In this document: positions 36,297 through 44,779 of the stretch, one piece after another
Layout: every line of letters begins with the position of its first letter
How positions within the stretch are numbered: the stretch's first letter is position 1
Origin: Pantoea sp. AS-PWVM4
GTDB lineage: Bacteria; Pseudomonadota; Gammaproteobacteria; Enterobacterales; Enterobacteriaceae
DNA: 64,000 bases
NCBI RefSeq assembly: GCF_000468095.1
Contig: NZ_ASZC01000004.1
Coordinates: forward strand, 62,001-126,000
Reading direction: 5' to 3'
The notes under the pieces: generated by a model
Told to the model about the DNA's origin: nothing
Database searches by the model: none
The model's input: only the letters and a program-made list of their open reading frames with translations
Program-made: the position numbers and the translations under genes

Positions 36297-37056
36297 CTGG
36301 ATTAGCGTGCTGCATCGCCTGCGGGAAAAACGGGAAAGTTGTGTGCTGGTCACCGTGCTGAGCGAGCGCGGTTCGGTGCCGCGTGACAGCGGCAGCAAAA
36401 TGGTGGTCACCGCCAGTGACAGTTTTCTCACCATCGGCGGCGGCCATCTGGAGTATCAATGTATCGCTCAGGCACGCGAGATGTTGCAGCAGCAGCGCGC
36501 TGCGCCGCATACGGAAGAGTTCGCGCTGGGCGCGCGGCTCGGTCAGTGTTGTGGCGGCATGGCGACCATTTTGTTTGAACCGCTGATGCAGCAACAACCA
36601 GAAATTCAGGTGTACGGTGCCGGGCATGTCGGGCAGGCGCTGGTGCAGCTATTGGCGACGTTACCCTGTCACATAACCTGGATTGACAGCCGTGCGGCGC
36701 AGTTCCGCAACGTGCCGGAAGGCGTCACGGTATGTCAGGTGGATGACCCACTGGACTGCGTGGCGGAAGCCGCCCCAGGCAGCTATTTCGTGGTGATGAC
36801 CCATCATCATCCGCTCGACCTGGCGTTGAGCGAAGCCATCCTGCGACGCGGCGACTTTCGTTATGCCGGGGTGATTGGTTCAGAAACCAAAGCACAACGC
36901 TTCCGTTACCGGCTCGAAGGTAAAGGTATTGCGGCAGATACGCTGGCGCGCCTGCGTTGTCCGTTGGGGTTGCCGGATGTCAAAGGCAAGCTACCCGCCG
37001 AAATAGCCGTAGCGGTGGCGGGTGAGATCATCAGTGTTTATCAGCGGCAGACGTGA
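36283..37056 (+). CDS. xdhC: xanthine dehydrogenase accessory protein XdhC
   Basis: The 257-residue protein binds molybdenum cofactor, promotes its sulfuration and inserts it into XdhB. Family motifs are GSVPRDSGSKM, a Rossmann motif YGAGHVGQALV and GVIGSETKAQRF. The ATG at 36283 has GGAG six bases before it; an ATG one codon earlier is too close to the site. It ends the guaD-xdhABC operon; a GC-rich hairpin without T run (37097-37116) follows before dcp. Confidence 0.93.
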   Translation: MIYHDWISVLHRLREKRESCVLVTVLSERGSVPRDSGSKMVVTASDSFLTIGGGHLEYQCIAQAREMLQQQRAAPHTEEFALGARLGQCCGGMATILFEPLMQQQPEIQVYGAGHVGQALVQLLATLPCHITWIDSRAAQFRNVPEGVTVCQVDDPLDCVAEAAPGSYFVVMTHHHPLDLALSEAILRRGDFRYAGVIGSETKAQRFRYRLEGKGIAADTLARLRCPLGLPDVKGKLPAEIAVAVAGEIISVYQRQT

Positions 37057-37138
37057 GTTGTTGAGACGCGCTGAAACTGCCAGGATAGAAACATTCCGCC
37101 GGGGCTTGCTCCGGCGTTGCTGATGATCAGGAGCGATA

Positions 37139-39187
37139 ATGAATTCAAGAGCCAATCCTTTCTTCACTGCCAGCACCTTACCGTATCAAACCCCACCGTT
37201 TGACCTTATTCAGGAAGACGATTTTCTCCCGGCGCTGGAAGCCGGCATTGACGAAAAACGCCGGGAAGTCGCGGCGATCGCCAGCAATCCAGAGCCTGCC
37301 AGCTTCGAAAACACCTATGAGGCGCTGGAGCGCAGTGGTCAACTGCTCAGTCGTGTCAACCTGGTGTTTGGCGCCATGACCTCAGCCAATACCAGCGAAC
37401 GACTCCAGGAAATTGATGAGCTGATCACCCCTAAACTGACCGCGCTGACCGATGAGATCACCCTCAACAGCCAATTGTTCAGCCGACTGGATTATGTTTA
37501 TCAGCATCGCGGTTCACTCTGCCCGGATGCGGAAGCGATGCGGCTGACGGAAGTCACCTGGCAACATTTCAAACTGGCCGGTGCGGCACTGAATGACGCA
37601 GATAAAGCGCAACTGCGCGCCTGCAATCAGGAGCTGGCGACGCTCGGCACCAAATTTGGTAACCGCCTGCTGGCGGCCACCAAAATGGGGGCGTATACCG
37701 TCAGCGACCCCGCAGCGCTGGCTGGGTTGAGCGCCGAAGAACTGGCTCACGCTAAAGCAGCGGCCGAGGCGCGCGGCTTATCTGGCGAGTGGTTGATCCC
37801 GTTGCAGAACACCACTCAACAGCCCGCGTTGCAGTCACTGAGCGTACGTGCCACGCGTGAAGCGTTGTTCCAGCGGGCGCTGTCACGGTGTGAGCAGGGC
37901 GACGATAACGACACCCGCACGCTGGTGCTACGGATGGCGCAGTTACGTGCGCAGCGTGCCAGCCTGCTCGGCTTTAAAACCTATGCCGAGTGGGGGTTGC
38001 AGGATCAGATGGCGAAGACCCCGGAAGCCGCGTTCAGTTTTATGCGCAACATCGTACCCGCGGCGCGTCAACGCGCTGAACGTGAAGCGGCGGATATCCA
38101 GCAGGCGATTGAACAGGCCCATCACAGTTTTCCGCTGCGCGCCTGGGACTGGAATTTCTACGCTGAGCAGGTGCGTAAAGCCAAATATGACCTGGATGAA
38201 AGCCAGATTCGCCCGTACTTTGCGCTGGAAAACGTGCTTGAGAAAGGGGTGTTCTGGTCAGCCAGTCAGCTGTTTGGCATTCGCTTCAGCGAACGCCACG
38301 ATCTGCCGGTCTACCACCCTGATGTGCGCGTGTATGAAATTTTTGATGCAGACGACACGCCACTGGCGTTGTTCTACACCGATTTCTTCAAGCGCGATAA
38401 CAAAAGCGGTGGCGCGTGGATGAGCAATTTTGTCGATCAGTCGACGCTGCTCGACACCAAACCGGTGATTTACAACGTGTGCAACTACACCAAACCCGCC
38501 AGTGGTCAACCTGCGTTGCTGAGCTGGGACGAAGTCATCACCTTGTTCCACGAGTTTGGTCACGCGTTGCATGGTTTGTTCGCGTCGCAGCGTTATGTCA
38601 GCATTTCCGGTACCGCGACACCGCGCGATTTTGTCGAATTCCCGTCGCAGATTAACGAACACTGGGCCAGTAACCCGCAGGTGTTTGCCAACTATGCCCG
38701 CCACTATCAAAGTGGGGAACCCATGCCTGCCGAACTGCGCGAAAAAAAGGTGCGTGCGGCAACGTTCAACAAAGGTTATGACATGACCGAGCTGCTGGCG
38801 GCGGCACTGCTCGACCTGCAATGGCATTCGTTGACCACGACGGATAACCCGGAAGATGTCAGCCATTTCGAGCTGCAAGCGCTGGCTGCGGAGAATATCG
38901 CGCTGAGTGCGGTGCCACCGCGCTACCGTTCCAGCTATTTCCGCCATATCTGGGGCGGCGGCTATGCCGCAGGTTATTACGCCTATATCTGGACGCAAAT
39001 GCTGGCTGACGATGGCTATCAGGCGTTTGAGGAGCGGGGCGGCTTAACCCGCGAAAATGGGCAGCGATTCCGCGAGCAGATTTTGTCGCGCGGCAACAGC
39101 ACCGATTTGCAGTATCTGTGGCTGGCCTGGCGCGGCAAAGCGCCGGAAATCGGCCCGATGCTGAAAAACCGCGGATTGTCGTCGTAG
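37139..39187 (+). CDS. dcp: peptidyl-dipeptidase Dcp
   Basis: The 682-residue M3-family zinc metallopeptidase releases dipeptides from the C-terminus of peptides in the cytoplasm or periplasm. The zinc motif HEFGH starts at H471, with FVEFPSQ carrying the third ligand Glu about 25 residues later. The length equals that of E. coli Dcp (about 681). CAGGAG precedes the ATG. In E. coli dcp is the direct divergent neighbour of ydfG. Confidence 0.95.
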   Translation: MNSRANPFFTASTLPYQTPPFDLIQEDDFLPALEAGIDEKRREVAAIASNPEPASFENTYEALERSGQLLSRVNLVFGAMTSANTSERLQEIDELITPKLTALTDEITLNSQLFSRLDYVYQHRGSLCPDAEAMRLTEVTWQHFKLAGAALNDADKAQLRACNQELATLGTKFGNRLLAATKMGAYTVSDPAALAGLSAEELAHAKAAAEARGLSGEWLIPLQNTTQQPALQSLSVRATREALFQRALSRCEQGDDNDTRTLVLRMAQLRAQRASLLGFKTYAEWGLQDQMAKTPEAAFSFMRNIVPAARQRAEREAADIQQAIEQAHHSFPLRAWDWNFYAEQVRKAKYDLDESQIRPYFALENVLEKGVFWSASQLFGIRFSERHDLPVYHPDVRVYEIFDADDTPLALFYTDFFKRDNKSGGAWMSNFVDQSTLLDTKPVIYNVCNYTKPASGQPALLSWDEVITLFHEFGHALHGLFASQRYVSISGTATPRDFVEFPSQINEHWASNPQVFANYARHYQSGEPMPAELREKKVRAATFNKGYDMTELLAAALLDLQWHSLTTTDNPEDVSHFELQALAAENIALSAVPPRYRSSYFRHIWGGGYAAGYYAYIWTQMLADDGYQAFEERGGLTRENGQRFREQILSRGNSTDLQYLWLAWRGKAPEIGPMLKNRGLSS

Positions 39188-39206
39188 CGGCGCGATTTAT
39201 CGCGCG
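39183..39206. repeat. REP-like hairpin after dcp
   Basis: CGTAGCGGCGCGATTTATCG followed by CGCG overlaps the dcp stop region; a degraded second arm (GCGCGATTTATCGG) follows at about 39221-39234. Confidence 0.75.
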
Positions 39207-39264
39207 CCCTGGCTTTTAGATGCGCGATTTATCGGTTCAGCGCGTGCGGTTGCCCTCATCCCGG

Positions 39265-39288
39265 CCTTCTCCCGCCAGCGGGAGAAGG
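39265..39288. repeat. palindrome of the CCTTCTCCC...GGGAGAAGG type
   Basis: CCTTCTCCCGC and GCGGGAGAAGG pair perfectly across CA. This is the same family as the two copies at 12131-12193, here between the convergent dcp and hpxO genes. Confidence 0.8.
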
Positions 39289-39319
39289 AGGAGGGCACGA
39301 TGCCAGCGGGGGAAGAGGA

Positions 39320-40477
39320 TCAGCCCAGCGGCCCGCCTTCAATGGTGTCACACATCCCGGCGAGCACGCGCTCGCCGGTTTCATTTTTCAGTTCCTGATA
39401 CCAGGCGGCGGTAATCGCTGCATCTTTGGCGTGAGTAACGTCACAACGCTTACGCGCCTTCAGCACCAGATCTTTCGTGCGCTCCACCCGACGCGCCTGG
39501 TAACGCAGTAAGCCATCCTCAATCCCCAGCGAATGTGCCGCCAGCGTCTGCGCCAGCACAATCGCGTCTTCCATCGCCGCACAACCGCCCTGACCGATAT
39601 CCGGCGTCGTGCTGTGCGCCGCATCGCCCAGCAGCGCCACCCGCCCTTTGACGAACTGGCTGAAAGGTTCGATATCGTGAATCTCCACGCGGTTGGTGGT
39701 TTCCGGGTTGATCGCATCGATCAGTCGCTGCACCGGATCGGCCCAGCCAGCAAAGTAACCGCGCAGATCGTCTTTCAACGTGCTGCGATCTTCCGGCAAA
39801 CCTTTCGGCAACGGCACATCAAAGAAGAAGTAAAAACGGTTGCCGCTCACCGGCATCAGCGAAACGCGTTTGCCTTCGCCGACAAAGGTGGTCCACTGAT
39901 CCGCCGGGGCGATGCTTTCGTCAATGGTCACCAGCCCGTTCCAGTTAACGTAACCGGCATAGCGACGTTCGACGCTTTCGCCCAGCACGTAATGGCGAAT
40001 GACCGAATGGGTGCCGTCGGCGGCAATCAGGAAATCAGCTTGCTGCTGGCTGCCATCATCAAACCATGCCGTCACGCCAGTGGCGGTCTGCTCAACCTGG
40101 GTGACGCGCTTGCCGAAGCCAATGCGTGAACGGCCATAAGTATCAATCAGCATTGCCTGCAACTCGGCGCGTGCGACCGGGTAAGGATGTTCGCCAACCT
40201 GCTGCACCAGCGGATCCATGCTAAAGCGGGTCAGGGTAGCGCCGCTATGGGCATCGTTGTAGGCCATAAACGCCATATTGCCGCCCAGCGCCCGCAGGGA
40301 TGCTTTCATACCCAGCGCATTGAGACACTTCACCCCATTGGGCCAGATTGAAATGGCTGCGCCTACCGGTTTCATCTCTTTGACCGCTTCAAACACGGCA
40401 GTGGTAAAGCCTGCTTTTTCCAGCGCAATTGCCGCGCTCATCCCGCCGATACCGGCACCAATCACAATCGCTTTCAT
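39320..40477 (-). CDS. hpxO: FAD-dependent urate hydroxylase HpxO
   Basis: The 385-residue flavoprotein monooxygenase converts urate with NADH and O2 to 5-hydroxyisourate. It matches Klebsiella HpxO: GAGIGG at residues 7-12, EAVKEMKPVGAAIS, YAGYVNWNGLV, GEGKRVSLMPVS, GDAAHSTTPDIGQGG and CDTIEGGPLG at the end. The ATG at 40477 has AAAGGAGAAGG before it. It continues the guanine-xanthine-urate path of guaD-xdhABC and has its own sigma-54 promoter. No hydroxyisourate hydrolase (hpxT) gene is seen in this window. Confidence 0.92.
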   Translation of the reverse strand: MKAIVIGAGIGGMSAAIALEKAGFTTAVFEAVKEMKPVGAAISIWPNGVKCLNALGMKASLRALGGNMAFMAYNDAHSGATLTRFSMDPLVQQVGEHPYPVARAELQAMLIDTYGRSRIGFGKRVTQVEQTATGVTAWFDDGSQQQADFLIAADGTHSVIRHYVLGESVERRYAGYVNWNGLVTIDESIAPADQWTTFVGEGKRVSLMPVSGNRFYFFFDVPLPKGLPEDRSTLKDDLRGYFAGWADPVQRLIDAINPETTNRVEIHDIEPFSQFVKGRVALLGDAAHSTTPDIGQGGCAAMEDAIVLAQTLAAHSLGIEDGLLRYQARRVERTKDLVLKARKRCDVTHAKDAAITAAWYQELKNETGERVLAGMCDTIEGGPLG

Positions 40478-40508
40478 AACCTTCTCCTTTGCTATACCGG
40501 AACAAGCT

Positions 40509-40525
40509 TGCAACTTTTGTACCAA
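40509..40525 (-). promoter_or_regulatory. sigma-54 promoter of hpxO
   Basis: Read on the minus strand, TTGGTACAAAAGTTGCA fits TTGGCAC-N5-TTGCA with one difference, and the GG and GC are ten bases apart. The start point would be near 40498, giving a leader of about 20 bases that contains the ribosome binding site. Confidence 0.82.
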
Positions 40526-40608
40526 TAACGGAAGGTCAGGCTACCAGGCAGCAATGCGCTGATATTTATTGATATTAATCAATTTATATCAGGGTGATTT
40601 CACAAGGC

Positions 40609-40625
40609 TGCACAACGATGCATCA
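40609..40625. promoter_or_regulatory. NtrC-like site proximal to hpxO
   Basis: TGCACAACGATGCATCA fits TGCACCA-N3-TGGTGCA in ten of fourteen positions. It lies about 110-125 bases upstream of the sigma-54 start point. Confidence 0.5.
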
Positions 40626-40631
40626 TCAGCT

Positions 40632-40648
40632 TGCACCGTATTGGTTCA
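40632..40648. promoter_or_regulatory. NtrC-like site distal to hpxO
   Basis: TGCACCGTATTGGTTCA fits TGCACCA-N3-TGGTGCA in twelve of fourteen positions. It lies about 135-150 bases upstream of the start point, a usual enhancer distance, with 23 bases between the starts of the two sites. Confidence 0.68.
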
Positions 40649-40681
40649 ATTCTTGCTGAAGCGTGAATCAATGGTTTCATT

Positions 40682-40749
40682 CGCAGCGGCGCGATTTATC
40701 GCGCAATATCGCACAACGACAAAAAGCCTGCGATAAATCGCGCCGCGAC
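40682..40749. repeat. REP-like inverted repeat pair
   Basis: CGCAGCGGCGCGATTTATCG and CGATAAATCGCGCCGCGACA face each other with a loop of about 30 bases. The arms show CGCAGCGG/CCGCGACA variants of the usual CGTAGCGG. Confidence 0.8.
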
Positions 40750-40788
40750 AGCCATACTCTTTCCGATCAACCACACGAGGGTAAGGCG

Positions 40789-41028
40789 ATGAAGTGGACC
40801 ATCCTGTTGCTGCTGCTCGTCAGCATTGGCGCAGCCGCTCAAACCCGCTGGCAACCAGAAGGCAAATCCCCGATCCCGCAGCTCACGCCTGCGGCGGCGA
40901 AATGCGATGTGTCGGCCTGTCAGCAGAATTGTTATATCCAGCAGTCGCAATGCAACAACGACAAAAACGGCGCATGTGGCTCGCTGGCACAAATTTGTGT
41001 ACAAAACTGTGCCAGCCAGTGTCGTTAA
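40789..41028 (+). CDS. small Cys-rich exported protein, 79 residues
   Basis: The protein has a signal peptide (MKWTILLLLLVSIGAAA) and a mature part of about 60 residues with eight Cys in its last 42 residues (CDVSAC, QQNC, SQC, GAC, QIC, QNC, SQC), so four disulfides are possible in the periplasm. GAGGGTAAGG precedes the ATG at 40789. The frame is open upstream, but that part is REP DNA. No family is recognised. A PAP2 phosphatase gene follows 75 bases later. Confidence 0.75.
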   Translation: MKWTILLLLLVSIGAAAQTRWQPEGKSPIPQLTPAAAKCDVSACQQNCYIQQSQCNNDKNGACGSLAQICVQNCASQCR

Positions 41029-41103
41029 CTGAAATAAAACTGTCATAACAGGGTGCTAGCGTGTTTCCCCGGCAAGGTAATATTCTGATAACAGGGGAAA
41101 ATA

Positions 41104-42363
41104 ATGAAAACCCGCTTCACTCTGATCGCAGCCCTGATGCTGCTGGCGCAGCAGGCGCACGCGATTTCACTGCCGGACGCCGCTGCGCTCGCCAGTCAGA
41201 CTTCCATCGGTTCTGCTCAGGCAGGTTACAACGATCTTGAACAGCAGATGCAACAAGCGTTGCGTGCGGCGTTACAGGGTAACAACTCGCAGCTCACACG
41301 TAATCTGCTGGAAAAAGCCAAACAATCCCCCACGCAGGCGGATTACGCCTGGCTGAAAAGCAGTGGCTACGATTTCCAGACCAAAGCCAATCAGCAGGCG
41401 GGTATCGCGCTGCTGGCGGGGTTTAGTTCGCTGCCAGCCAGCGTGCTGGATGCGAACCGCGCCACCGTCACCCAAATCAACCTGAATGCCACGCAGGGCA
41501 CACGCCATCAGGCGCTGGCTGATGCCGAAGGCATCAACCATCTCTATTTCCTCGCCGATGCGCTTGGCCCGCGCCTCGGAAAAGCCTTTCTGACCGCCTA
41601 TGACAACGGAGAACTGGGCAAAGCGGCGGCGCTGATTAAAGCCAGCGAAGTCAGCACCAGTGCGGCGAAAAAACACTTCAACTATCCGCGTCCGTTCCTG
41701 CATGAAGGCAACACCATTCACCTGGTGCCGGACGATGTGGTGGTGAAGGATAACCACCCGTACACCGCCGATGGCGGTTCTTTCCCGAGCGGGCATACCA
41801 ATACCGGTTATACCGATGCGCTGTTGCTGGCGGAGATGGTGCCGGAGCGTTTCGAAGCGCTGGTCACCCGTGGTGCGCGTTACGGTTACTCGCGTCTGGT
41901 GCTGGGGGTGCATTATCCCCTCGACGTGATGGGTTCACGCATGGTGGCGGAACGCAATGTGGCGAATTATCTCAACGATGCCCGCTATCAGGCATTGTTC
42001 AGTGAAGCTCGCGAGCAACTGCGTGCGGCACTGGAGAAAGAGTGTGGCACCTCACTGGCGGAGTGCGCGCGTAGTACCGGCAAGGATGATCCGTATCGGT
42101 CACCGCAGATGAAACAATTTTACCGTTTCACCCTGAGCTACAACCTGCCGCAAACAACCGGCAAACATGTCGCGGTGACGGTACCTGCCGGGGCTGAAGT
42201 GCTGCTGAACACCGCGCTGCCACAATTGTCTGCTGCGCAACGGCGCGCGTTGATGGTGAAATCGGCACTGCCCGGCGGTTATCCGCTTTCCGGCAATGCG
42301 GAGCAGTCATTCTGGCAACGTCTGGATTTGACAGCGGCTTACGCGCTGGCAACTCAACCTTAA
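41104..42363 (+). CDS. exported PAP2-family acid phosphatase
   Basis: The 419-residue protein has a signal peptide (MKTRFTLIAALMLLAQQAHA) and the three PAP2 motifs: KKHFNYPRP, PSGHT and SRLVLGVHYPLD. These form a vanadate-sensitive His phosphatase centre, as in class A non-specific acid phosphatases. A C-terminal domain of about 120 residues follows the core and makes it longer than PhoN. The likely site is the periplasm and the substrate is unknown. GGGGAAA precedes the ATG; a REP pair follows the stop. Confidence 0.88.
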   Translation: MKTRFTLIAALMLLAQQAHAISLPDAAALASQTSIGSAQAGYNDLEQQMQQALRAALQGNNSQLTRNLLEKAKQSPTQADYAWLKSSGYDFQTKANQQAGIALLAGFSSLPASVLDANRATVTQINLNATQGTRHQALADAEGINHLYFLADALGPRLGKAFLTAYDNGELGKAAALIKASEVSTSAAKKHFNYPRPFLHEGNTIHLVPDDVVVKDNHPYTADGGSFPSGHTNTGYTDALLLAEMVPERFEALVTRGARYGYSRLVLGVHYPLDVMGSRMVAERNVANYLNDARYQALFSEAREQLRAALEKECGTSLAECARSTGKDDPYRSPQMKQFYRFTLSYNLPQTTGKHVAVTVPAGAEVLLNTALPQLSAAQRRALMVKSALPGGYPLSGNAEQSFWQRLDLTAAYALATQP

Positions 42364-42374
42364 GTATTTCATCA

Positions 42375-42426
42375 CGTAGCGGCGCGATTTATCGCGCGGA
42401 TTTGCGCGATAAATCGCGCCGCTACG
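42375..42426. repeat. REP-like inverted repeat pair
   Basis: CGTAGCGGCGCGATTTATCG and CGATAAATCGCGCCGCTACG are perfect inverted copies around a loop of about 12 bases, between the convergent phosphatase and cupin genes. Confidence 0.88.
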
Positions 42427-42437
42427 GGATAATGACA

Positions 42438-42767
42438 TCAATCAACGATAAACAGCTTCGCCCCGGTTTCCGTTGAGGAACGGTGCGCTTCGGCATTATC
42501 CGCCACCTGATAACTGACACCGGGCGTCAGGGTAAAACGGCGACCATCTTCCAGTTCTGTCACCATTTCCCCTTCGAGACACAGCAAAATATGTCCCTTC
42601 AGACACCAGTGATCGGCCAGATACCCCGGCGAGTATTCCACCATGCGCACACGAATATCGTTGAAACGTTGGGTACGCCACAACGCAAAGCCGCGATCGC
42701 CGGTGTGGGTTTCCGGTTCAATCTGATCCCATTGGGTAATGCCAAAAGGTAACTGGTTAATCTGCAT
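42438..42767 (-). CDS. DHCW-motif cupin protein
   Basis: The 109-residue single-domain cupin contains ADHWCLKGH, the motif that names this small family, followed by GEMVTELEDG and AEAHRS in the second half of the barrel. Its function is unknown; such small cupins often bind a metal ion and a small acid. AAGGATC precedes the ATG. It is on the same strand as the aldolase 63 bases upstream and may share its transcript. Confidence 0.82.
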   Translation of the reverse strand: MQINQLPFGITQWDQIEPETHTGDRGFALWRTQRFNDIRVRMVEYSPGYLADHWCLKGHILLCLEGEMVTELEDGRRFTLTPGVSYQVADNAEAHRSSTETGAKLFIVD

Positions 42768-42830
42768 GTTGCCGATCCTTTCATCAGGTAGATGATTGTT
42801 TATACATGCATTTCAACCCGCTGCAAACCC

Positions 42831-43670
42831 TTACCCCTGCTGATAAATCTCCAGCGCATCCGGGCCACTCGCACCCTGATGGATGATCGCCATCAGTGCT
42901 TTCACCACCCGTGATGGATTATCGTGCTGATAAACGTTGCGTCCGTAGACCATGCCGCTGGCCCCTTGCGCCATCAGCGCGGCACTTTTTTGCAGCACTG
43001 CGCCCAGCTCACCTTTTCCGCCGCCGCGTACCAGCGTTGGACAGCGAGCGGCTTCTACCACACGGTGAAAATCTTCCACGTTATCGGTGGGGTCGGCTTT
43101 GACAATATCCGCACCGAGTTCACGCGCCAGTCGCACCAGCGGCACGATTTTTTCGACATCGCCCAGCGAACCGTAAGCGGCACCTTGTCCGGCCGGGGCC
43201 ATCACCAGTGGCTCAATCATTAACGGCATGGCGTAGCGATCGCAGGCCTGACGCAGACGGCCAATGTTCTCGACACACATACGAAAGATACCTGGCTCAT
43301 CCGGGATCAGATAGAGATTGACCACCACTGCGGCAGCATCCATCTGCAACGCCGCCAGAATCGGTTCTTCCGGGTTGTGCAGCACCGCCCACATCTCGCG
43401 ATGGCGGGCCGCGTTGTAGGCATTACCGACATCGGTGCGCATCACCAACGCCGGTTTGCGTCCTGCTTCGCGTTGCAACAAGTCGGCCTGACCATAGTTG
43501 ACCTGAATAGCATCCGGCTGGGCGGCAATCAGGTTGCGCATCACGCCTTCAATATTCTCCAGCCCAATCAGAAAATCCGGTTCATTAGCAATGCCGTGAT
43601 CGATCGCCACATCGAGGCATTTGCCCTGTTGAAACAGGCGATTCATGCGTACTTTCGGGGTGACTAACAT
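42831..43670 (-). CDS. class I aldolase of the DeoC/FbaB/LacD superfamily
   Basis: The 279-residue TIM-barrel protein has AIDHG near the start, GADIVKADPTDN with the probable Schiff-base Lys, and VRGGGKGELG and GASGMVYGRNVYQ at the phosphate end. It resembles LsrF and archaeal-type fructose-bisphosphate aldolases. The substrate is probably a phosphorylated ketose but cannot be named. AGGAGG precedes the ATG. Confidence 0.8.
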   Translation of the reverse strand: MLVTPKVRMNRLFQQGKCLDVAIDHGIANEPDFLIGLENIEGVMRNLIAAQPDAIQVNYGQADLLQREAGRKPALVMRTDVGNAYNAARHREMWAVLHNPEEPILAALQMDAAAVVVNLYLIPDEPGIFRMCVENIGRLRQACDRYAMPLMIEPLVMAPAGQGAAYGSLGDVEKIVPLVRLARELGADIVKADPTDNVEDFHRVVEAARCPTLVRGGGKGELGAVLQKSAALMAQGASGMVYGRNVYQHDNPSRVVKALMAIIHQGASGPDALEIYQQG

Positions 43671-43842
43671 GACGTGTTTCCTCCTGAAAAACCGCGAGAT
43701 AAGAAAATCATTGTAAGTCCCGCTGCGTCTCAGCGACTAATTGCGGTGACGCAGTTGTGAAGTTGTTCACTTAATTGGAAAAGGTTCTATAGTGGTGCGT
43801 CGTTTACAGAATGATCAATGCAAAACAGGAGAATGAATCATC

Positions 43843-44286
43843 ATGGAAATTCGCGCGTTAAGTTTTGACGATCGTTCTGCGTGGCAAAAGTTATGGAAGG
43901 GCTATCAACGTTTTTATGCAGCCAGTATCAGCGATGTCGCCACCGAACAGACTTTTCGTCGATTTATGGCCGATAGCCAACCCATGTACTGCCTGGTCGC
44001 GGAAGAGAACGGGAAGCTGATTGGCCTGGTGCATTATCTGACGCACCGCACCACCTGGACTGTCGGTGATTACTGTTATCTCCAGGATCTGTTTGTCAGT
44101 GAAGCGGCGCGGGGTAAAGGGGTAGGGAAAGCGCTGATCCTGGCCGTTTATCAGCAGGCTGAAGCCTTGGGTTGCTCGCGAGTCTACTGGACAACGCAGG
44201 AGTCCAATGCCACCGCGCGCAAACTTTATGATCAGATCGCCAGCAAAACCGAATTTATTCAATATCGCAAATTGCTGGGTGCGTGA
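43843..44286 (+). CDS. GNAT-family N-acetyltransferase
   Basis: The 147-residue protein has the GNAT core: QDLFVSEAARGKGVGKALI binds acetyl-CoA, and VYWTTQESNATARKLYDQIA forms the last helix. The start MEIRALSFDDRSAW follows AGGAG. Such enzymes acetylate amines in small molecules or proteins; the target is unknown. A second GNAT gene follows 16 bases later. Confidence 0.88.
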   Translation: MEIRALSFDDRSAWQKLWKGYQRFYAASISDVATEQTFRRFMADSQPMYCLVAEENGKLIGLVHYLTHRTTWTVGDYCYLQDLFVSEAARGKGVGKALILAVYQQAEALGCSRVYWTTQESNATARKLYDQIASKTEFIQYRKLLGA

Positions 44287-44302
44287 TAACAGGAGCGCAA
44301 GG

Positions 44303-44758
44303 ATGTTTGCTATCAAAACCACATCTGCCCATGACCGCCATTTCCAATCGCTGGTGGCCGAGCTGGATGCCTTCCAGAGCGTGCTTTATCCGGCGGAGAG
44401 TAACCATTGCCTTGATTTGACCACCGTCGCGGAAGATGGGCTGCATTGTGTCATTGTCACCGATGATGCAAATCAGCCGGTTGGCTGTGGCGCGGTGTTG
44501 ATGCAGCAGGATGGCAGCGCGGAACTCAAGCGTATCTACGTACGCAGCGCCTGGCGTGGCAAACAATTGGGCGAGGCGATTGTACAGCGGCTGGAAAAGA
44601 TCGCCATCGCACAGGGCTGCGACCAGGCCCGACTGGAAACCGGCAATCAGCAGCTCGCCGCCATTCGTTTGTATGAAAACCAGGGCTATCGCCAGTGCGA
44701 GGCCTTCCCGCCGTATCAGCCTGATCCGCTGAGTGTCTTTATGATGAAACCACTTTAA
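44303..44758 (+). CDS. second GNAT-family N-acetyltransferase
   Basis: The 151-residue protein shows ELKRIYVRSAWRGKQLGEAIV (the acetyl-CoA loop, in parts) and LETGNQQLAAIRLYENQGY. The ATG at 44303 follows AGGAG and AAGG; the frame is open earlier but overlaps the first GNAT gene. It resembles the PhnO/YjgM-like acetyltransferases of small amines. It forms an operon with the first GNAT and the VOC gene 21 bases downstream. Confidence 0.87.
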   Translation: MFAIKTTSAHDRHFQSLVAELDAFQSVLYPAESNHCLDLTTVAEDGLHCVIVTDDANQPVGCGAVLMQQDGSAELKRIYVRSAWRGKQLGEAIVQRLEKIAIAQGCDQARLETGNQQLAAIRLYENQGYRQCEAFPPYQPDPLSVFMMKPL

Positions 44759-44779
44759 AACTGACAAGGGAGTGAAGTT

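Larger units (their letters stand above)
40478..40788. other. gap with hpxO control region and a REP-like pair
   Basis: From left to right it contains the hpxO leader, its sigma-54 promoter, an AT-rich stretch (about 40560-40600), two NtrC-like sites, a REP-like repeat pair (40682-40749) and the leader of the Cys-rich peptide gene. Confidence 0.7.

Noticed and set aside
37097..37116. CGCCGG...CCGGCG hairpin as terminator of guaD-xdhABC
   Set aside because: No T run follows and dcp starts soon after on the same strand; it could equally be a weak attenuator.
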